Positions 8,962 through 17,926 of a stretch of DNA of 64,000 bases are shown here, in pieces. Under the pieces are notes generated by a model. It had not been told where the DNA came from. It worked only from the letters and a program-made list of their open reading frames with translations, and made no database searches. Made by a program: the position numbers and the translations under genes. This DNA is from CBDCVO01 sp965223085 (GTDB taxonomy: Bacteria; Pseudomonadota; Gammaproteobacteria; Ga0077536). Every line of letters starts with the position of its first letter. The stretch's first letter is position 1. The stretch spans positions 372,001 to 436,000 of the forward strand of contig OZ244981.1 in the NCBI GenBank assembly GCA_965223085.1. The letters are read 5' to 3'.

Positions 8962-9261
8962 ATTTGCGCTCCGAATAGTGGCGATGGTCCTCATTAATCG
9001 CCGCGGTAATGGCGTGGTTAGTCGTGGCGTGGCACCCTGCGCCCCCGAATATTATCGCCGTATTCTAACCCCTCGCGAATGACCTCGCGCAGGGCGAGAC
9101 GTACGCTTCGCACACATCATAGCCGGACCATGCAGCTAGCGTGCCAGCATTCGCGATCTAGGCCGCACAGCTACCGCGTCACGGCGGGGGTGGATTGCAA
9201 GTCGATCCGACTTACGCCTAAGCTTAGGGCTGCAGACAAATTGGAATCGAGGAGTGCGCTA
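8962..9261. other. divergent intergenic region between glnK and ubiK
   Basis: About 300 bases separate two divergent genes. An open frame runs into ubiK from 9079 but its upstream part has no family similarity. A TGGCAC near 9032 recalls a sigma-54 -24 element, but the GC that should follow as TTGCA is absent. Confidence 0.4.
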
Positions 9262-9504
9262 TTGCCTGATTTTCGCAAGCTGGACGATATCGCTGACCAG
9301 TTGCGGCGTATTTTGCCCGACAGCGTTCAACAAATGGGGGAAGATGTGCGCGCCAACGTTCATACGTTGCTGGAAGCCGCGCTACGCCGCATGGATCTCG
9401 TTAGCCGTGAAGAATTCGAACAGCAGGCGGAACTCTTAGCCCGTACGCGCGCAAAACTTGCCGAACTCGAAGCGATTTTGGCCACCCTAGAAGAATCAGA
9501 TTAA
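9262..9504 (+). CDS. ubiK: ubiquinone biosynthesis accessory factor UbiK
   Basis: UbiK (YqiC, BMFP family) is a small coiled-coil accessory protein of the soluble ubiquinone-synthesis complex. The 80-residue product has the family pattern: DFRKLDDIADQLRRILP, an amphipathic helix (MGEDVRANVHTLLEAAL), then the invariant LDLVSREEF-like segment (MDLVSREEFEQQ) and a C-terminal coiled coil rich in Leu and Glu. The TTG at 9262 is chosen because GAGGAG lies about seven bases upstream and the protein then matches the usual 80-90 residues. The frame upstream is open from 9079 but has no resemblance to the family. Confidence 0.9.
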   Translation: MPDFRKLDDIADQLRRILPDSVQQMGEDVRANVHTLLEAALRRMDLVSREEFEQQAELLARTRAKLAELEAILATLEESD

Positions 9505-9653
9505 TGGCCTTCTAAGACCTGGCCGACGCCGTGCGTTCTCCCGCCAATTCCGCTAAAGTAGCCGAATTACGCAGTAGCTTGCTCCTAAGTCCGACCGACT
9601 ACTAGCCAGGATGGCTTTTTGACCTGAACAAAACCTGACGCAAGGAACGCGTT

Positions 9654-11174
9654 ATGTCTTTAGCAATCGTATTCAGCCGCGCCGCCGACGGCCTGGAAGC
9701 GCCGTTAGTTGGTGTCGAAGTTCACATCAGCCACGGCTTACCCGCTTTCAACATGGTCGGCCTCGCCGAGACCGCCGTGCGTGAGAGCCGCGAGCGTGTG
9801 CGCTCGGCGATCATCAATACGGGGTTCGAATTTCCCACCCGCCGGATTACGGTTAACTTAGCGCCCGCCGATTTGCCCAAAGACGGCACCCGTTTTGACT
9901 TGGCCATCGCGCTCGGGATTTTGGCGGCCTCGGGACAGATCGGGAAACCACACTTATCGGCTTACGAATTCCTCGCCGAGTTAGCACTCGACGGGCGCCT
10001 GCGTGCCGTCGGCAGCGTGTTGCCTTCGGGCTTGGCTGCCCGCGATGCCCAGCATGCCCTGTGCTTGGCTCCAGACAACCAAGCCGAGGCTAGCGTCGTC
10101 GACGCCCTGCGAATTCTCGCCGCCCCCGATCTCGGCGCAATCTGTGAACATCTCACGGGGGAGCGAGCATTGCCACCGGTGATTGGTCAGCGCGCGATCG
10201 CAGCGCCGCACTTAAACCCCGATCTCGCCGACGTACTCGGCCAACACCAGGCCAAACGCGCGTTAGAGATCGCCGCCGCAGGCGGTCACCACCTACTCCT
10301 CGTCGGCCCCCCGGGAACCGGCAAGACAATGCTGGCGAACCGTCTCCCCGGCATCTTGCCCTCGCTCTCCGAAGATCAAGCAATGCAAACTGCTGCGATT
10401 CACTCTGTAGCGCTACGACAATTCGATTCGCGGGCCTGGCGTCGGCCACCATTTCGCTGTCCCCACCATACCAGCTCCGCCGCCGCGCTCATCGGTGGTG
10501 GCACTTTACCGCGGCCCGGCGAAGTGAGTCTTGCCCACCACGGGGTACTATTTCTCGATGAGTTTCCCGAGTTTGGACGCCATGCCTTAGAGGTCTTACG
10601 CGAGCCGCTCGAAACACAATACGTGACCATTTCTCGCGTCGCTGCACGCCGAAAGTTCCCGGCAGCGTTTCAACTCGTTGCCGCCGCCAACCCCTGTCCA
10701 TGCGGTCACGCGGGCGATGGTAGCGCACGCTGCGAATGCCCACCCGAACGCATTAGGAATTACTTCCAGCGAATTTCCGGGCCGTTACTGGATCGCATCG
10801 ATTTGCAAATCGAAGTTCCACACCAACGAGATTGGCTATGCCTCAACACGAGCGCGCGTTCGGAGCCGAGTGCGAAAATAGGCGCACGCGTAGCTGCTGC
10901 TCGGGAACAACAAATGCAACGCCAAAACAAACTTAACGTAAGGCTAAGTGGCGACGAGTTGCGCGACTATGCCATGCTCAACAACGATGGGCGGCGCCTG
11001 TTGGAGGACGCTTTTGAACGCTTGCAGCTGAGCGCGCGCGCCTATCACGGTGTGCTGCGCCTCGCCCGTACACTTGCCGATCTGGCGGGCCAGACGCCAG
11101 TGTTGCCTACACACATCGCCGAGGCGATCCAATGCCGTGCTTTCGATCGACCAAGACCGTCGTCGCACTATTAG
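9654..11174 (+). CDS. comM: YifB/ComM-family Mg-chelatase-like AAA+ ATPase
   Basis: ComM is a hexameric helicase that promotes branch migration during natural transformation. The 506-residue protein has an N-terminal Lon-protease-like fold (GLPAFNMVGLAETAVRESRERVRSA) and a Mg-chelatase AAA+ core with Walker A GPPGTGKTM near residue 220. Further features are LFLDEFPEF as Walker B, a Cys cluster (NPCPCGHAGDGSARCECPP) and a C-terminal helical domain. AAGGA seven bases before ATG 9654 supports the start. In E. coli and others ubiK (yqiC) and yifB are not usually next to each other, but they are paired in many other gammaproteobacteria. Confidence 0.94.
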   Translation: MSLAIVFSRAADGLEAPLVGVEVHISHGLPAFNMVGLAETAVRESRERVRSAIINTGFEFPTRRITVNLAPADLPKDGTRFDLAIALGILAASGQIGKPHLSAYEFLAELALDGRLRAVGSVLPSGLAARDAQHALCLAPDNQAEASVVDALRILAAPDLGAICEHLTGERALPPVIGQRAIAAPHLNPDLADVLGQHQAKRALEIAAAGGHHLLLVGPPGTGKTMLANRLPGILPSLSEDQAMQTAAIHSVALRQFDSRAWRRPPFRCPHHTSSAAALIGGGTLPRPGEVSLAHHGVLFLDEFPEFGRHALEVLREPLETQYVTISRVAARRKFPAAFQLVAAANPCPCGHAGDGSARCECPPERIRNYFQRISGPLLDRIDLQIEVPHQRDWLCLNTSARSEPSAKIGARVAAAREQQMQRQNKLNVRLSGDELRDYAMLNNDGRRLLEDAFERLQLSARAYHGVLRLARTLADLAGQTPVLPTHIAEAIQCRAFDRPRPSSHY

Positions 11175-11378
11175 GGCGTGTTGAGGTTTCGATCGCGCCA
11201 CAGTTGCCTTAGAAAACCCGCCAATCAAGGCACCAAGCGCGTCGTTTAGCTTCCTCAATCCTCAGCAAGCGCCGGCGTTGGACGCGGAAACCGGCCAGCG
11301 GATGAATTAGCTCCCTTTGCGAGCGCCCGCGGATTACCGTAAATTCGTCGCTATCGTCAGCAACTAAACTGAAATATC

Positions 11379-11759
11379 GTGGCAGACTCGTCATATCAGA
11401 TCAAAGTAAGCGCGCGCACCCAATACGTCTCTCACCAATCCGAGCCTGATCAAAATCGCTACGTTTTTGCCTACACGATCAGAATCGAAAACAAGGGCGC
11501 GATTGCCGCACAACTTATTTCTCGACACTGGATCATCACCGATGCCAGCGGCCAGATCCGTGAAGTCAAGGGCGAGGGGGTGGTCGGGGAACAGCCTAAG
11601 CTTGCGCCCGGAGAACACTACAGCTACACCAGCGGCGCTATTATTGAAACCCCGGTCGGTACGATGCATGGTAGTTATCAAATGATCGGAGACGACGGCG
11701 TTCAGTTTGATGCCCCGATCCCCGCGTTCCGCTTATCAGTTCCAAACGTATTACATTAG
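11379..11759 (+). CDS. apaG: ApaG domain protein
   Basis: ApaG is a small fibronectin-III-like protein of uncertain function, conserved beside rsmA and apaH. The 126-residue product carries the characteristic YVFAYTIRIENKG, LISRHWIITDA, VVGEQPKLAPGE and GTMHGSYQM. The start is a GTG at 11379 without a clear ribosome binding site. No better in-frame start exists without losing conserved N-terminal sequence. It is followed by apaH after 46 bases, as expected, but is separated from rsmA by about 7.4 kb. Confidence 0.95.
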   Translation: MADSSYQIKVSARTQYVSHQSEPDQNRYVFAYTIRIENKGAIAAQLISRHWIITDASGQIREVKGEGVVGEQPKLAPGEHYSYTSGAIIETPVGTMHGSYQMIGDDGVQFDAPIPAFRLSVPNVLH

Positions 11760-11805
11760 TCGGCACAGGTGCGGGGTCAACCGTCGCGAAAGTGACGCTG
11801 AGTAA

Positions 11806-12639
11806 ATGGCAATCTACGCGATTGGGGACATTCAAGGCTGCTACAATGAACTGCGGCGCTTAATCGATAAGGTCGCGTTCGACCCCACGCCAGATACGCT
11901 GTGGTTTACCGGCGATCTTGTCAACCGTGGGCCAGATTCATTAAGTGTTTTGCGTTTCGTCAAATCCTTGGGATCCAACGCCATTACCGTCCTGGGCAAT
12001 CACGATCTGCATCTGCTCGCCTGCGCCCTCAACGGCCAAAAGACCCGCCGCAAAGACACGTTCAGCGACGTACTAGAGGCACCGGACCGCGACGAGTTAA
12101 TCGCCTGGTTGACCACCCTTCCCTTGGCATACCACGACACGCAGCAGGACTATCTGCTCGTTCACGCCGGACTTCATCCAAGCTGGACCATAGCCCATGC
12201 CCTGGCACTGGCACGTGAAGTCGAAACAGTGTTGCGTGACGAGCCTGCGACAATATTGCGGGAAATGTATGGCGACACGCCGACGCAGTGGTGTAAGTCC
12301 CTGACCCCGCGAGCGCGCCGGCGATTCGTAGTCAATTGCTTTACGCGCATTCGATACTGCCGCAAAAACGGCCAGCTCGAATTGAAATCCAAGGGCGAAC
12401 CTGGCTCCCAGGGCAGCTCCCTTGCACCGTGGTACACGCTTCCGACGCGGCGAGAAACCACGACCCGCATCGTGTTTGGCCACTGGTCAACACTGCGTCT
12501 CAGCGCCGCCGACCGCGAGCGATTTCGCGTATATCCTCTCGATACGGGTGCTGTCTGGGGCGGGCAACTGACCGCATTGCGTTTGCACGATCGACGTTAC
12601 TTTAGTGTCGCGAGCAACACCCACACACCGTTCGATTAG
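11806..12639 (+). CDS. apaH: symmetrical bis(5'-nucleosyl)-tetraphosphatase ApaH
   Basis: ApaH splits diadenosine tetraphosphate into two ADP and also removes Np4 caps from RNA. The 277-residue protein has the metallophosphatase signatures in order: AIGDIQGCYNEL (D-x-H variant with Gln as in the ApaH family), WFTGDLVNRGPDS, VLGNHDLHLL, LLVHAGLHP, and the C-terminal GHWSTL and DTGAVWGGQLTALRL. Length and motif spacing are normal. It is convergent with folA, with nine bases between the stops. Confidence 0.96.
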   Translation: MAIYAIGDIQGCYNELRRLIDKVAFDPTPDTLWFTGDLVNRGPDSLSVLRFVKSLGSNAITVLGNHDLHLLACALNGQKTRRKDTFSDVLEAPDRDELIAWLTTLPLAYHDTQQDYLLVHAGLHPSWTIAHALALAREVETVLRDEPATILREMYGDTPTQWCKSLTPRARRRFVVNCFTRIRYCRKNGQLELKSKGEPGSQGSSLAPWYTLPTRRETTTRIVFGHWSTLRLSAADRERFRVYPLDTGAVWGGQLTALRLHDRRYFSVASNTHTPFD

Positions 12640-12648
12640 CGCTGCAAC

Positions 12649-13155
12649 TTAATGGCGCCGTTGCAGGGTCACAAAACTGTACGCGTATTCGTTGGCGTCG
12701 TCCGCGGGGTGGCCATGATGCGAAACTTCACGCCATTCTTCAGGTGCAAAGTGCGGCAGGCGCGTATCGCCCCCCACCCGTGCATGTACTTCGGTGAGAT
12801 AAACGCAAGCGACGCGGGGCAATGCACAAAGATATAATTTTGCACCACCAATTATCATCACCTCATCGGCGCCCTGACAGGCTGCTAGTGCCGCTGCGCA
12901 CGACGCATAGACCTCGCAACCAGGCGCACGGTAGCGTTTCTGAGTAGTGAGCACGATATTCCGTCGTCCCGGTAAGGCGCGCCCGATCGACTCGTGCGTA
13001 CGCCGCCCCATGAGAATGGGGTATCCCCAAGTAAGTTCCCTAAAATGACGGAGATCGGCGGGCAGTCGCCACGGTAACGCGCCCCGATCACCGATGGTAC
13101 CGTCGCGGTCCATCGCTACCACGATAGACAAGCGTAGCGGCGGAACCGCGCTCAC
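12649..13155 (-). CDS. folA: dihydrofolate reductase
   Basis: FolA regenerates tetrahydrofolate after thymidylate synthesis. The 168-residue protein shows SIVVAMDRDGTIG, the active-site ALPWRLPADLRHFRELT with the catalytic acidic residue as Asp, PILMGRRTHESIGRALPGR, and EVMIIGGAKLY. It starts five bases after the thyA stop on the same strand, so lgt-thyA-folA forms a tight operon that couples both halves of the thymidylate cycle. Confidence 0.96.
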   Translation of the reverse strand: MSAVPPLRLSIVVAMDRDGTIGDRGALPWRLPADLRHFRELTWGYPILMGRRTHESIGRALPGRRNIVLTTQKRYRAPGCEVYASCAAALAACQGADEVMIIGGAKLYLCALPRVACVYLTEVHARVGGDTRLPHFAPEEWREVSHHGHPADDANEYAYSFVTLQRRH

Positions 13156-13160
13156 GCCGC

Positions 13161-13955
13161 TCAGACCGCGATCGGCGCGGGGATACTTGGATGCGCAACG
13201 TAATCGATGAGGTGAAAATCACTGTACTCGTAGTCAAAGAGGGAACTCACCCCCTCGCGCAAATGCATTCGTGGAAGGGCATACGGCTTCCGCGTAAGTT
13301 GCAGATCAGCTTGCTCGATGTGATTGAGATACAGATGCGCGTCCCCCAAAGTATGCACAAACTCCCCGGCCTGATAACCACAAACCTGGGCAACCATTAG
13401 TGTCAACAGCCCATAGGAAGCTATATTGAATGGCACACCGAGAAAAATATCAGCACTGCGCTGGTAGAGCTGACACGACAAAACACCATCGCTGAGGTAG
13501 AACTGAAAAAAACAGTGACACGGGGGCAACGCCATGCTCTCAAGATCGGCCACGTTCCAGGCGCTCACGATATGCCGCCGCGAATCAGGATCTTCTCGCA
13601 GCGAGTTCATGACGCGCTCGATCTGATCGATCACGTTACCATCCGGGCACGGCCAGGAACGCCATTGAACACCGTAAACCGGCCCGAGTTCACCATTATC
13701 GTCGGCCCACTCATCCCAAATAGTCACGCCGTTTTGCTGCAGGTAACGGATATTCGAATCACCAGTCAGGAACCACAACAGTTCGTGAATAATGGATTTT
13801 AAGTGTAGTTTCTTCGTCGTCAGCAACGGAAAACCGTGGCTTAAGTCAAAACGCATTTGGTAACCGAACACGCTCAAGGTGCCGATCCCCGTACGATCAT
13901 TCTTGCGCCGACCGTGCTCGCGCACATGGCGTAATAAATTCAGGTAAGTCTTCAT
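13161..13955 (-). CDS. thyA: thymidylate synthase
   Basis: ThyA methylates dUMP to dTMP using methylene-tetrahydrofolate. The 264-residue product (ATG at 13953-13955) is the same length as the E. coli enzyme. It shows RTGIGTLSVFGYQMRFDL, LLWFLTGDSNI, WDEWAD, the catalytic Cys in LPPCHCFFQFY, QRSADIFLGVPFNIASY and the ending SDFHLIDYVAHPSIPAPIAV. The open frame continues far upstream, but that part runs antisense-free through lgt in another frame and is not coding. The ATG overlaps the lgt stop by four bases (ATGA), a sign of coupling. Confidence 0.97.
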   Translation of the reverse strand: MKTYLNLLRHVREHGRRKNDRTGIGTLSVFGYQMRFDLSHGFPLLTTKKLHLKSIIHELLWFLTGDSNIRYLQQNGVTIWDEWADDNGELGPVYGVQWRSWPCPDGNVIDQIERVMNSLREDPDSRRHIVSAWNVADLESMALPPCHCFFQFYLSDGVLSCQLYQRSADIFLGVPFNIASYGLLTLMVAQVCGYQAGEFVHTLGDAHLYLNHIEQADLQLTRKPYALPRMHLREGVSSLFDYEYSDFHLIDYVAHPSIPAPIAV

Positions 13956-14773
13956 TTCAGCTCTTGTTCCGTTGCTTTGAGAAAGCGCGCAGACCGGTTT
14001 GAAAAAAACACGAGTATGAACACGCCGGCGGCGATCATGGGCAAGCTTAAGACCTGCCCCATCGTTAACCAACCCCAGGCCAGGTAACCAATATGAGCGT
14101 CCGGAACACGCACGAATTCCACCGCGAAACGGCTCGCACCATAGCCGATCAGAAACAGGGCGGATAAAATCCCCTCCCGCGGCGGCGACCGACGCACAAG
14201 CTCGAGCAATACGAATAGCGCCACACCTTCCAAGCCCGCCTCGTACAATTGCGTAGGATGACGCGCCACCCCCCCAGCCGCGGGATGCGTAAACAGCACC
14301 GCCCAGGGCACACTGCTCGGTGCCCCCCATAATTCTTGGTTTATAAAATTCGCGAGGCGTCCTAAAAACAAACCGACAGGAACGACTGGCACAAGAATGT
14401 CTGTCACGGACAGGAAACTGTGACCAGTCCGGTAAGCGTACCACCAAACTGCCGTGACAAAACCGATAACGCCGCCGTGAAAAGACATGCCGCCGTGCCA
14501 TATTGCAAATATTTCCCAAGGTCGCTCGAGAAACGAAGCGAAGTTGTAAAATACTGCATAGCCAATGCGACCACCGATCACAGCGCCAAGTGCAACTACG
14601 AACACGAGATCCCCAACTTCGTTCGTCGTTAGACTTAACCGCCCGCGTCCCGCGCGTCGATGCAATAACCACCACGCCAAGCCAATACCGGCGAGATAAG
14701 CTAATCCATACCAGTGGATCTTGATGGGTCCGAAGGTTAACGCGACCGGATCAATGTCGGGGAAACGTAACAT
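13952..14773 (-). CDS. lgt: phosphatidylglycerol-prolipoprotein diacylglyceryl transferase
   Basis: Lgt attaches diacylglycerol to the lipobox Cys of prolipoproteins in the inner membrane. The 273-residue protein has about seven membrane segments, the family start FPDIDPVALTFGPIKIHWYGL, the HGGMSFHGG loop, the signature GRLANFINQELWG with its essential Arg, and RHPTQLYEAGLEG. ATG at 14771-14773 matches the usual N-terminus. Longer in-frame starts up to 15001 would add sequence unlike any Lgt. It is the first gene of lgt-thyA-folA. Confidence 0.95.
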   Translation of the reverse strand: MLRFPDIDPVALTFGPIKIHWYGLAYLAGIGLAWWLLHRRAGRGRLSLTTNEVGDLVFVVALGAVIGGRIGYAVFYNFASFLERPWEIFAIWHGGMSFHGGVIGFVTAVWWYAYRTGHSFLSVTDILVPVVPVGLFLGRLANFINQELWGAPSSVPWAVLFTHPAAGGVARHPTQLYEAGLEGVALFVLLELVRRSPPREGILSALFLIGYGASRFAVEFVRVPDAHIGYLAWGWLTMGQVLSLPMIAAGVFILVFFSNRSARFLKATEQELK

Positions 14774-15412
14774 GGCGCGAAATTTTACCATGTGCCTAGA
14801 GGCAGGCTGTGGGATCACAGTCGGCGTAACAAAGCCGCGCATGCGCACCCAATGTTGATAACAAGCTAAAAGAACAACGCGAGCCCCCGGGAATGTGGTG
14901 AAGTTCCCGGGGGCCCCGCGTTGAAGGGGGATCGAATAGTCCGTAGGACACAACTGTAGTGCGCCGGCGCAAAACATCGCGGGGCACTTCAGGGCCCACA
15001 CAGTTTGCCAACCACCAACCCCGCGCCGTTACCGACGGCGGTGGCTTTCAGAAGCGCGCAAGTTGTTGTAGGTGCCACCATAATCGAAAACCCGGGTCTT
15101 GCTCAATTGGGCCAGAAATACCACACGCTGTAGCTAGAATACGACGTGCCGGCGGGAAAATAGATTGATTCTTGTCGCTAAATGTCGCGAACGGACGCGA
15201 AAATGACCACTTCCTGGCGAGAACAATAGCGGGCAGGCATAGTCGTCTGTTTTACACCACGCATAGTCGTGAGAGCGCTTACGACCACGGCGGCCGTACC
15301 ACGGCAACACGTGGGTATCTGCCGGCAGCCAGTGTCGCTAGCGACGTGGCATACGGGCAGGCGAAGCCTTATTATCCTGCGCCTAGACCTAAGGTTCGAG
15401 GTACCGAAGACC
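14774..15412. other. 639-base divergent gap with a long hairpin
   Basis: This lies between lgt (leftward) and the zinc metallopeptidase (rightward). It contains a strong stem-loop at 14876-14922, listed separately, and a smaller one at 15024-15040 (CGCCGT, five-base loop, ACGGCG). ORFs here on both strands lack recognisable family features. I see no consensus promoter. Confidence 0.5.
14876..14922. repeat. long GC-rich inverted repeat
   Basis: An 11-base perfect stem (GCCCCCGGGAA at 14883-14893 with TTCCCGGGGGC at 14904-14914) encloses a 10-base loop. The stem continues outside a small asymmetric bulge as AACGCG (14876-14881) pairing with CGCGTT (14917-14922). Read leftward it sits about 100 bases upstream of lgt and is followed by a TTCTTTT a few bases later. 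It might be a leader structure or a weak terminator. Read rightward there is no T run. Confidence 0.6.
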
Positions 15413-16264
15413 ATGAAATGGCGTACTAGTAGAAGAAGTTCCAATGTAGAAGATCGACGCAGCGTCGGTCGCGGGCCGATGATCGCAGGTGGCGGCGTTG
15501 GTCTGATCGTAATGGCACTCGTCGCTGCATATTTTGGGGTTGATCCAACAGCCGTCCTGAAACAAGGGATGCAGCAACGCGGCCAGGCAAATACGCAAAC
15601 GCACCAACCTAGCGCAGCTGAAAACGAACTCGCCGATTTCATTTCGGTGGTACTGGCAGATACAGAAGACACATGGAATGCGTTGTTTCAACAACAAGGC
15701 GCGCAATATCGCGAACCGTCACTGGTATTGTTTACCGGCGCGGTACAATCTGCCTGCGGCCAAGCCCAAGCCGCCATGGGGCCTTTTTACTGTCCCGGTG
15801 ATCAAAAACTATATATCGATTTGAGTTTTTATCGCGACTTAAAACAACGACATAACGCCCCTGGAGATTTCGCTCAAGCATACGTTGTCGCCCATGAAGT
15901 TGGACACCACGTGCAAACCCTGATGGGCATATCGGCGCAAGTTCAAAACCAACAGCAGCGACTTCGTCGCGCGCAAGCTAATGAATTGTCGGTCCGTCAA
16001 GAACTGCAAGCCGATTGTCTAGCTGGCATCTGGGCACATCACGCGCACCGTAGCCGTCAAATCTTGCAACAAGGCGACATCGAGGAAGCACTAAACGCGG
16101 CGAGCAGCATCGGTGACGATCGTCTACAGCAGCAATCTCGTGGTTATGCGGTGCCGGAGTCGTTCACCCACGGCACTTCGCAGCAACGCGTTCGCTGGTT
16201 TAAACAGGGCCTCACTAGTGGCCAACTCAAGAGCTGCGACACGTTCAACAGCGCGCGTCTCTAG
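15413..16264 (+). CDS. neutral zinc metallopeptidase, YpfJ/KPN_02809 family
   Basis: This family consists of membrane-anchored periplasmic metalloproteases of unclear substrate. The 283-residue product has a short Arg-rich cytoplasmic start (MKWRTSRRSSN) and one membrane segment at about 25-42 (MIAGGGVGLIVMALVAAYF). The periplasmic domain carries HEVGHH at 161-166 (HExxH zinc site), a downstream ELQADCLAGIWA (third ligand Glu/Asp region), and Cys pairs (SACGQAQAAMGPFYCP, and CDTF near the end). ATG 15413 matches the usual N-terminus; the upstream extension to 15269 is not conserved in type. Confidence 0.93.
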   Translation: MKWRTSRRSSNVEDRRSVGRGPMIAGGGVGLIVMALVAAYFGVDPTAVLKQGMQQRGQANTQTHQPSAAENELADFISVVLADTEDTWNALFQQQGAQYREPSLVLFTGAVQSACGQAQAAMGPFYCPGDQKLYIDLSFYRDLKQRHNAPGDFAQAYVVAHEVGHHVQTLMGISAQVQNQQQRLRRAQANELSVRQELQADCLAGIWAHHAHRSRQILQQGDIEEALNAASSIGDDRLQQQSRGYAVPESFTHGTSQQRVRWFKQGLTSGQLKSCDTFNSARL

Positions 16265-16668
16265 ACATTGCGCCTCGACCCCAGCCACCGCTAATCCCAC
16301 CCGGCGGTCTGTCGGGCTTGGGAATTGATAGCGAGGCGCGTGACGAAACCGCGACGCTGTTACGACTTCGAGGAGCATCGCGATTCCATGCTGACAATAA
16401 GTGCGCGGACGATGAGCCGCTGTCCCCGCGCCGAAGTAGATACCTCCTGTGCTCGAGAGACCGCGTGGTCACATAGTGCAATGCGCAAGCGAGCGTTGTT
16501 TGGCGACGTCACACGGAATCCGCACGCTGCCCTAGGAATGAAACCGGTACTGTGGACGACGGACCATACTCAATAGTATTCTGGGCAAATTTGTGAGCCT
16601 CTCAGCGTGGCGTATGCACCGCCATAGAAGACCCATCGTTAACGTTTTAGGTATTACTGGAGACGGTT
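16265..16668. other. 404-base gap without recognised gene
   Basis: I see no coding-quality ORF, no terminator with a T run and no consensus promoter. The last bases hold the ribosome binding site of the next gene (GGAG, seven bases before the ATG). Confidence 0.5.
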
Positions 16669-17862
16669 ATGGAAGTCGGCGCATTTTATCTCCCGAGTGT
16701 GGGTACAGTTACGGAAATCGAGAAAGGCCTCGCCGGCAAACGTACAGACTTATATCAGGACATGCTGCGCAATGTGGGCGAACAGATCGGGTACCTGGAC
16801 GAACACGGATACTATGGTACCGGGTTCACCGAACATCACTTTCACATCGAAGGCGAAGAAGTTTCTACTAACCCCGTGCTGCTCGACCTTTATTTCGGAT
16901 TAAAGACGAAGAATATGAAGTTCGGCCAGCTCGGCTCAGTGCTACCTTCTCTGAACCCAGTTAACCACGCCGAAAATATCGCGATGGTTTCGCAGATGTT
17001 ACAGGGCCGTGTTTTTGTCGGCTTCGCTCGCGGCTACCAACCACGATGGGTTAATGTTCTTGGTCAGCATGTTGGCCTGGCGAATCCAGGCGAAGGACCG
17101 GAATACGAAGATCTAAAACGATCGCTTTTCGAAGAGCACTACGACATTATTCACACCGCTTGGACGGAAGATACCTTCAGTTTCGCTGGGAAACATTGGA
17201 AAATCCCTCATAAACCTATTCCTTGGCTGGCGCACGAAGTCGCACGAAAATATGGTCGAGGTTTGAACGACAATAACGAAATCGTCGAAATTGGGATTGC
17301 CCCACCGCTATATAACAAAAAAATGCCTGATCAATTCATGCCGTTCGCCACTTCGGAACGGTCGATAAAATGGGGCATGTCTCGCGGCATTGTGCCAGTT
17401 ACGATCATGACTCAATACGATGTCGTGAAAGGACATTTCCAAGCGGGCATGGAAGCGGCGAATGAAGCAGGATTTAACTATAAATTCGGTCAAGGTATGG
17501 CCATGAGCCGTGAAGTAATCGTCGCCGATACCGATGCAGAAGCTGAAGCAATCGCCCGTGATGCTGGTGCTTTCATCTGGAACAATTTTTTTGTTCCCTT
17601 CGGCTTCAACGCGGCGCTGTGTCGTGAAGGTGAAGGACCGTTTGATTTACCTGCAACATTCGAAACGGTAGTCGACCGTGGTCTACTCGTGCACGGCAGC
17701 CCCGATACCGTTTGCCGTAAAATGGAAACCTTGTTAACGCAACTGCCGGTCGACTACTTCTGGATGTTCATCTACAACCATATGCCGCACGATGCCTGCA
17801 TGCGCTCCCTGGAATTACTGACCGAGAAGGTTTGGCCAAACTTTACTGACAAGATTAAGTAA
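16669..17862 (+). CDS. LLM-class flavin-dependent oxidoreductase
   Basis: These are luciferase-like monooxygenases that use reduced FMN supplied by a partner reductase. The 397-residue TIM-barrel protein shows TGFTEHHF near residue 45, the GQLGSVLPSLNPVNHAENIAMV and GRVFVGFARGYQPRW segments, and a C-terminal HGSPDTVCRKMETLL typical of the family's dosing helix. GGAG seven bases upstream supports ATG 16669. No flavin reductase gene is adjacent. The substrate is unknown; in this genomic setting an aliphatic or ketone oxidation is possible, but that is only a guess. Confidence 0.9.
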   Translation: MEVGAFYLPSVGTVTEIEKGLAGKRTDLYQDMLRNVGEQIGYLDEHGYYGTGFTEHHFHIEGEEVSTNPVLLDLYFGLKTKNMKFGQLGSVLPSLNPVNHAENIAMVSQMLQGRVFVGFARGYQPRWVNVLGQHVGLANPGEGPEYEDLKRSLFEEHYDIIHTAWTEDTFSFAGKHWKIPHKPIPWLAHEVARKYGRGLNDNNEIVEIGIAPPLYNKKMPDQFMPFATSERSIKWGMSRGIVPVTIMTQYDVVKGHFQAGMEAANEAGFNYKFGQGMAMSREVIVADTDAEAEAIARDAGAFIWNNFFVPFGFNAALCREGEGPFDLPATFETVVDRGLLVHGSPDTVCRKMETLLTQLPVDYFWMFIYNHMPHDACMRSLELLTEKVWPNFTDKIK

Positions 17863-17926
17863 TGGTCCCCGCATCCTAGATGGGGGTCGCGGATGCTGAC
17901 GCAGGTAAAGGACCGTCTGGGCGCCG

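Noticed and set aside
9025..9045. Sigma-54 promoter for glnK or ubiK from TGGCAC
   Set aside because: The -12 TTGCA element is missing at the required spacing and the orientation points away from glnK.
13956..14675. N-terminal extension of the thyA frame by about 240 residues
   Set aside because: It overlaps lgt in another frame, has no thymidylate synthase features, and the internal ATG gives exactly the usual 264 residues with an ATGA junction.
14774..15001. Longer lgt start
   Set aside because: The extra residues are unlike Lgt proteins; the ATG at 14773 gives the normal N-terminus.
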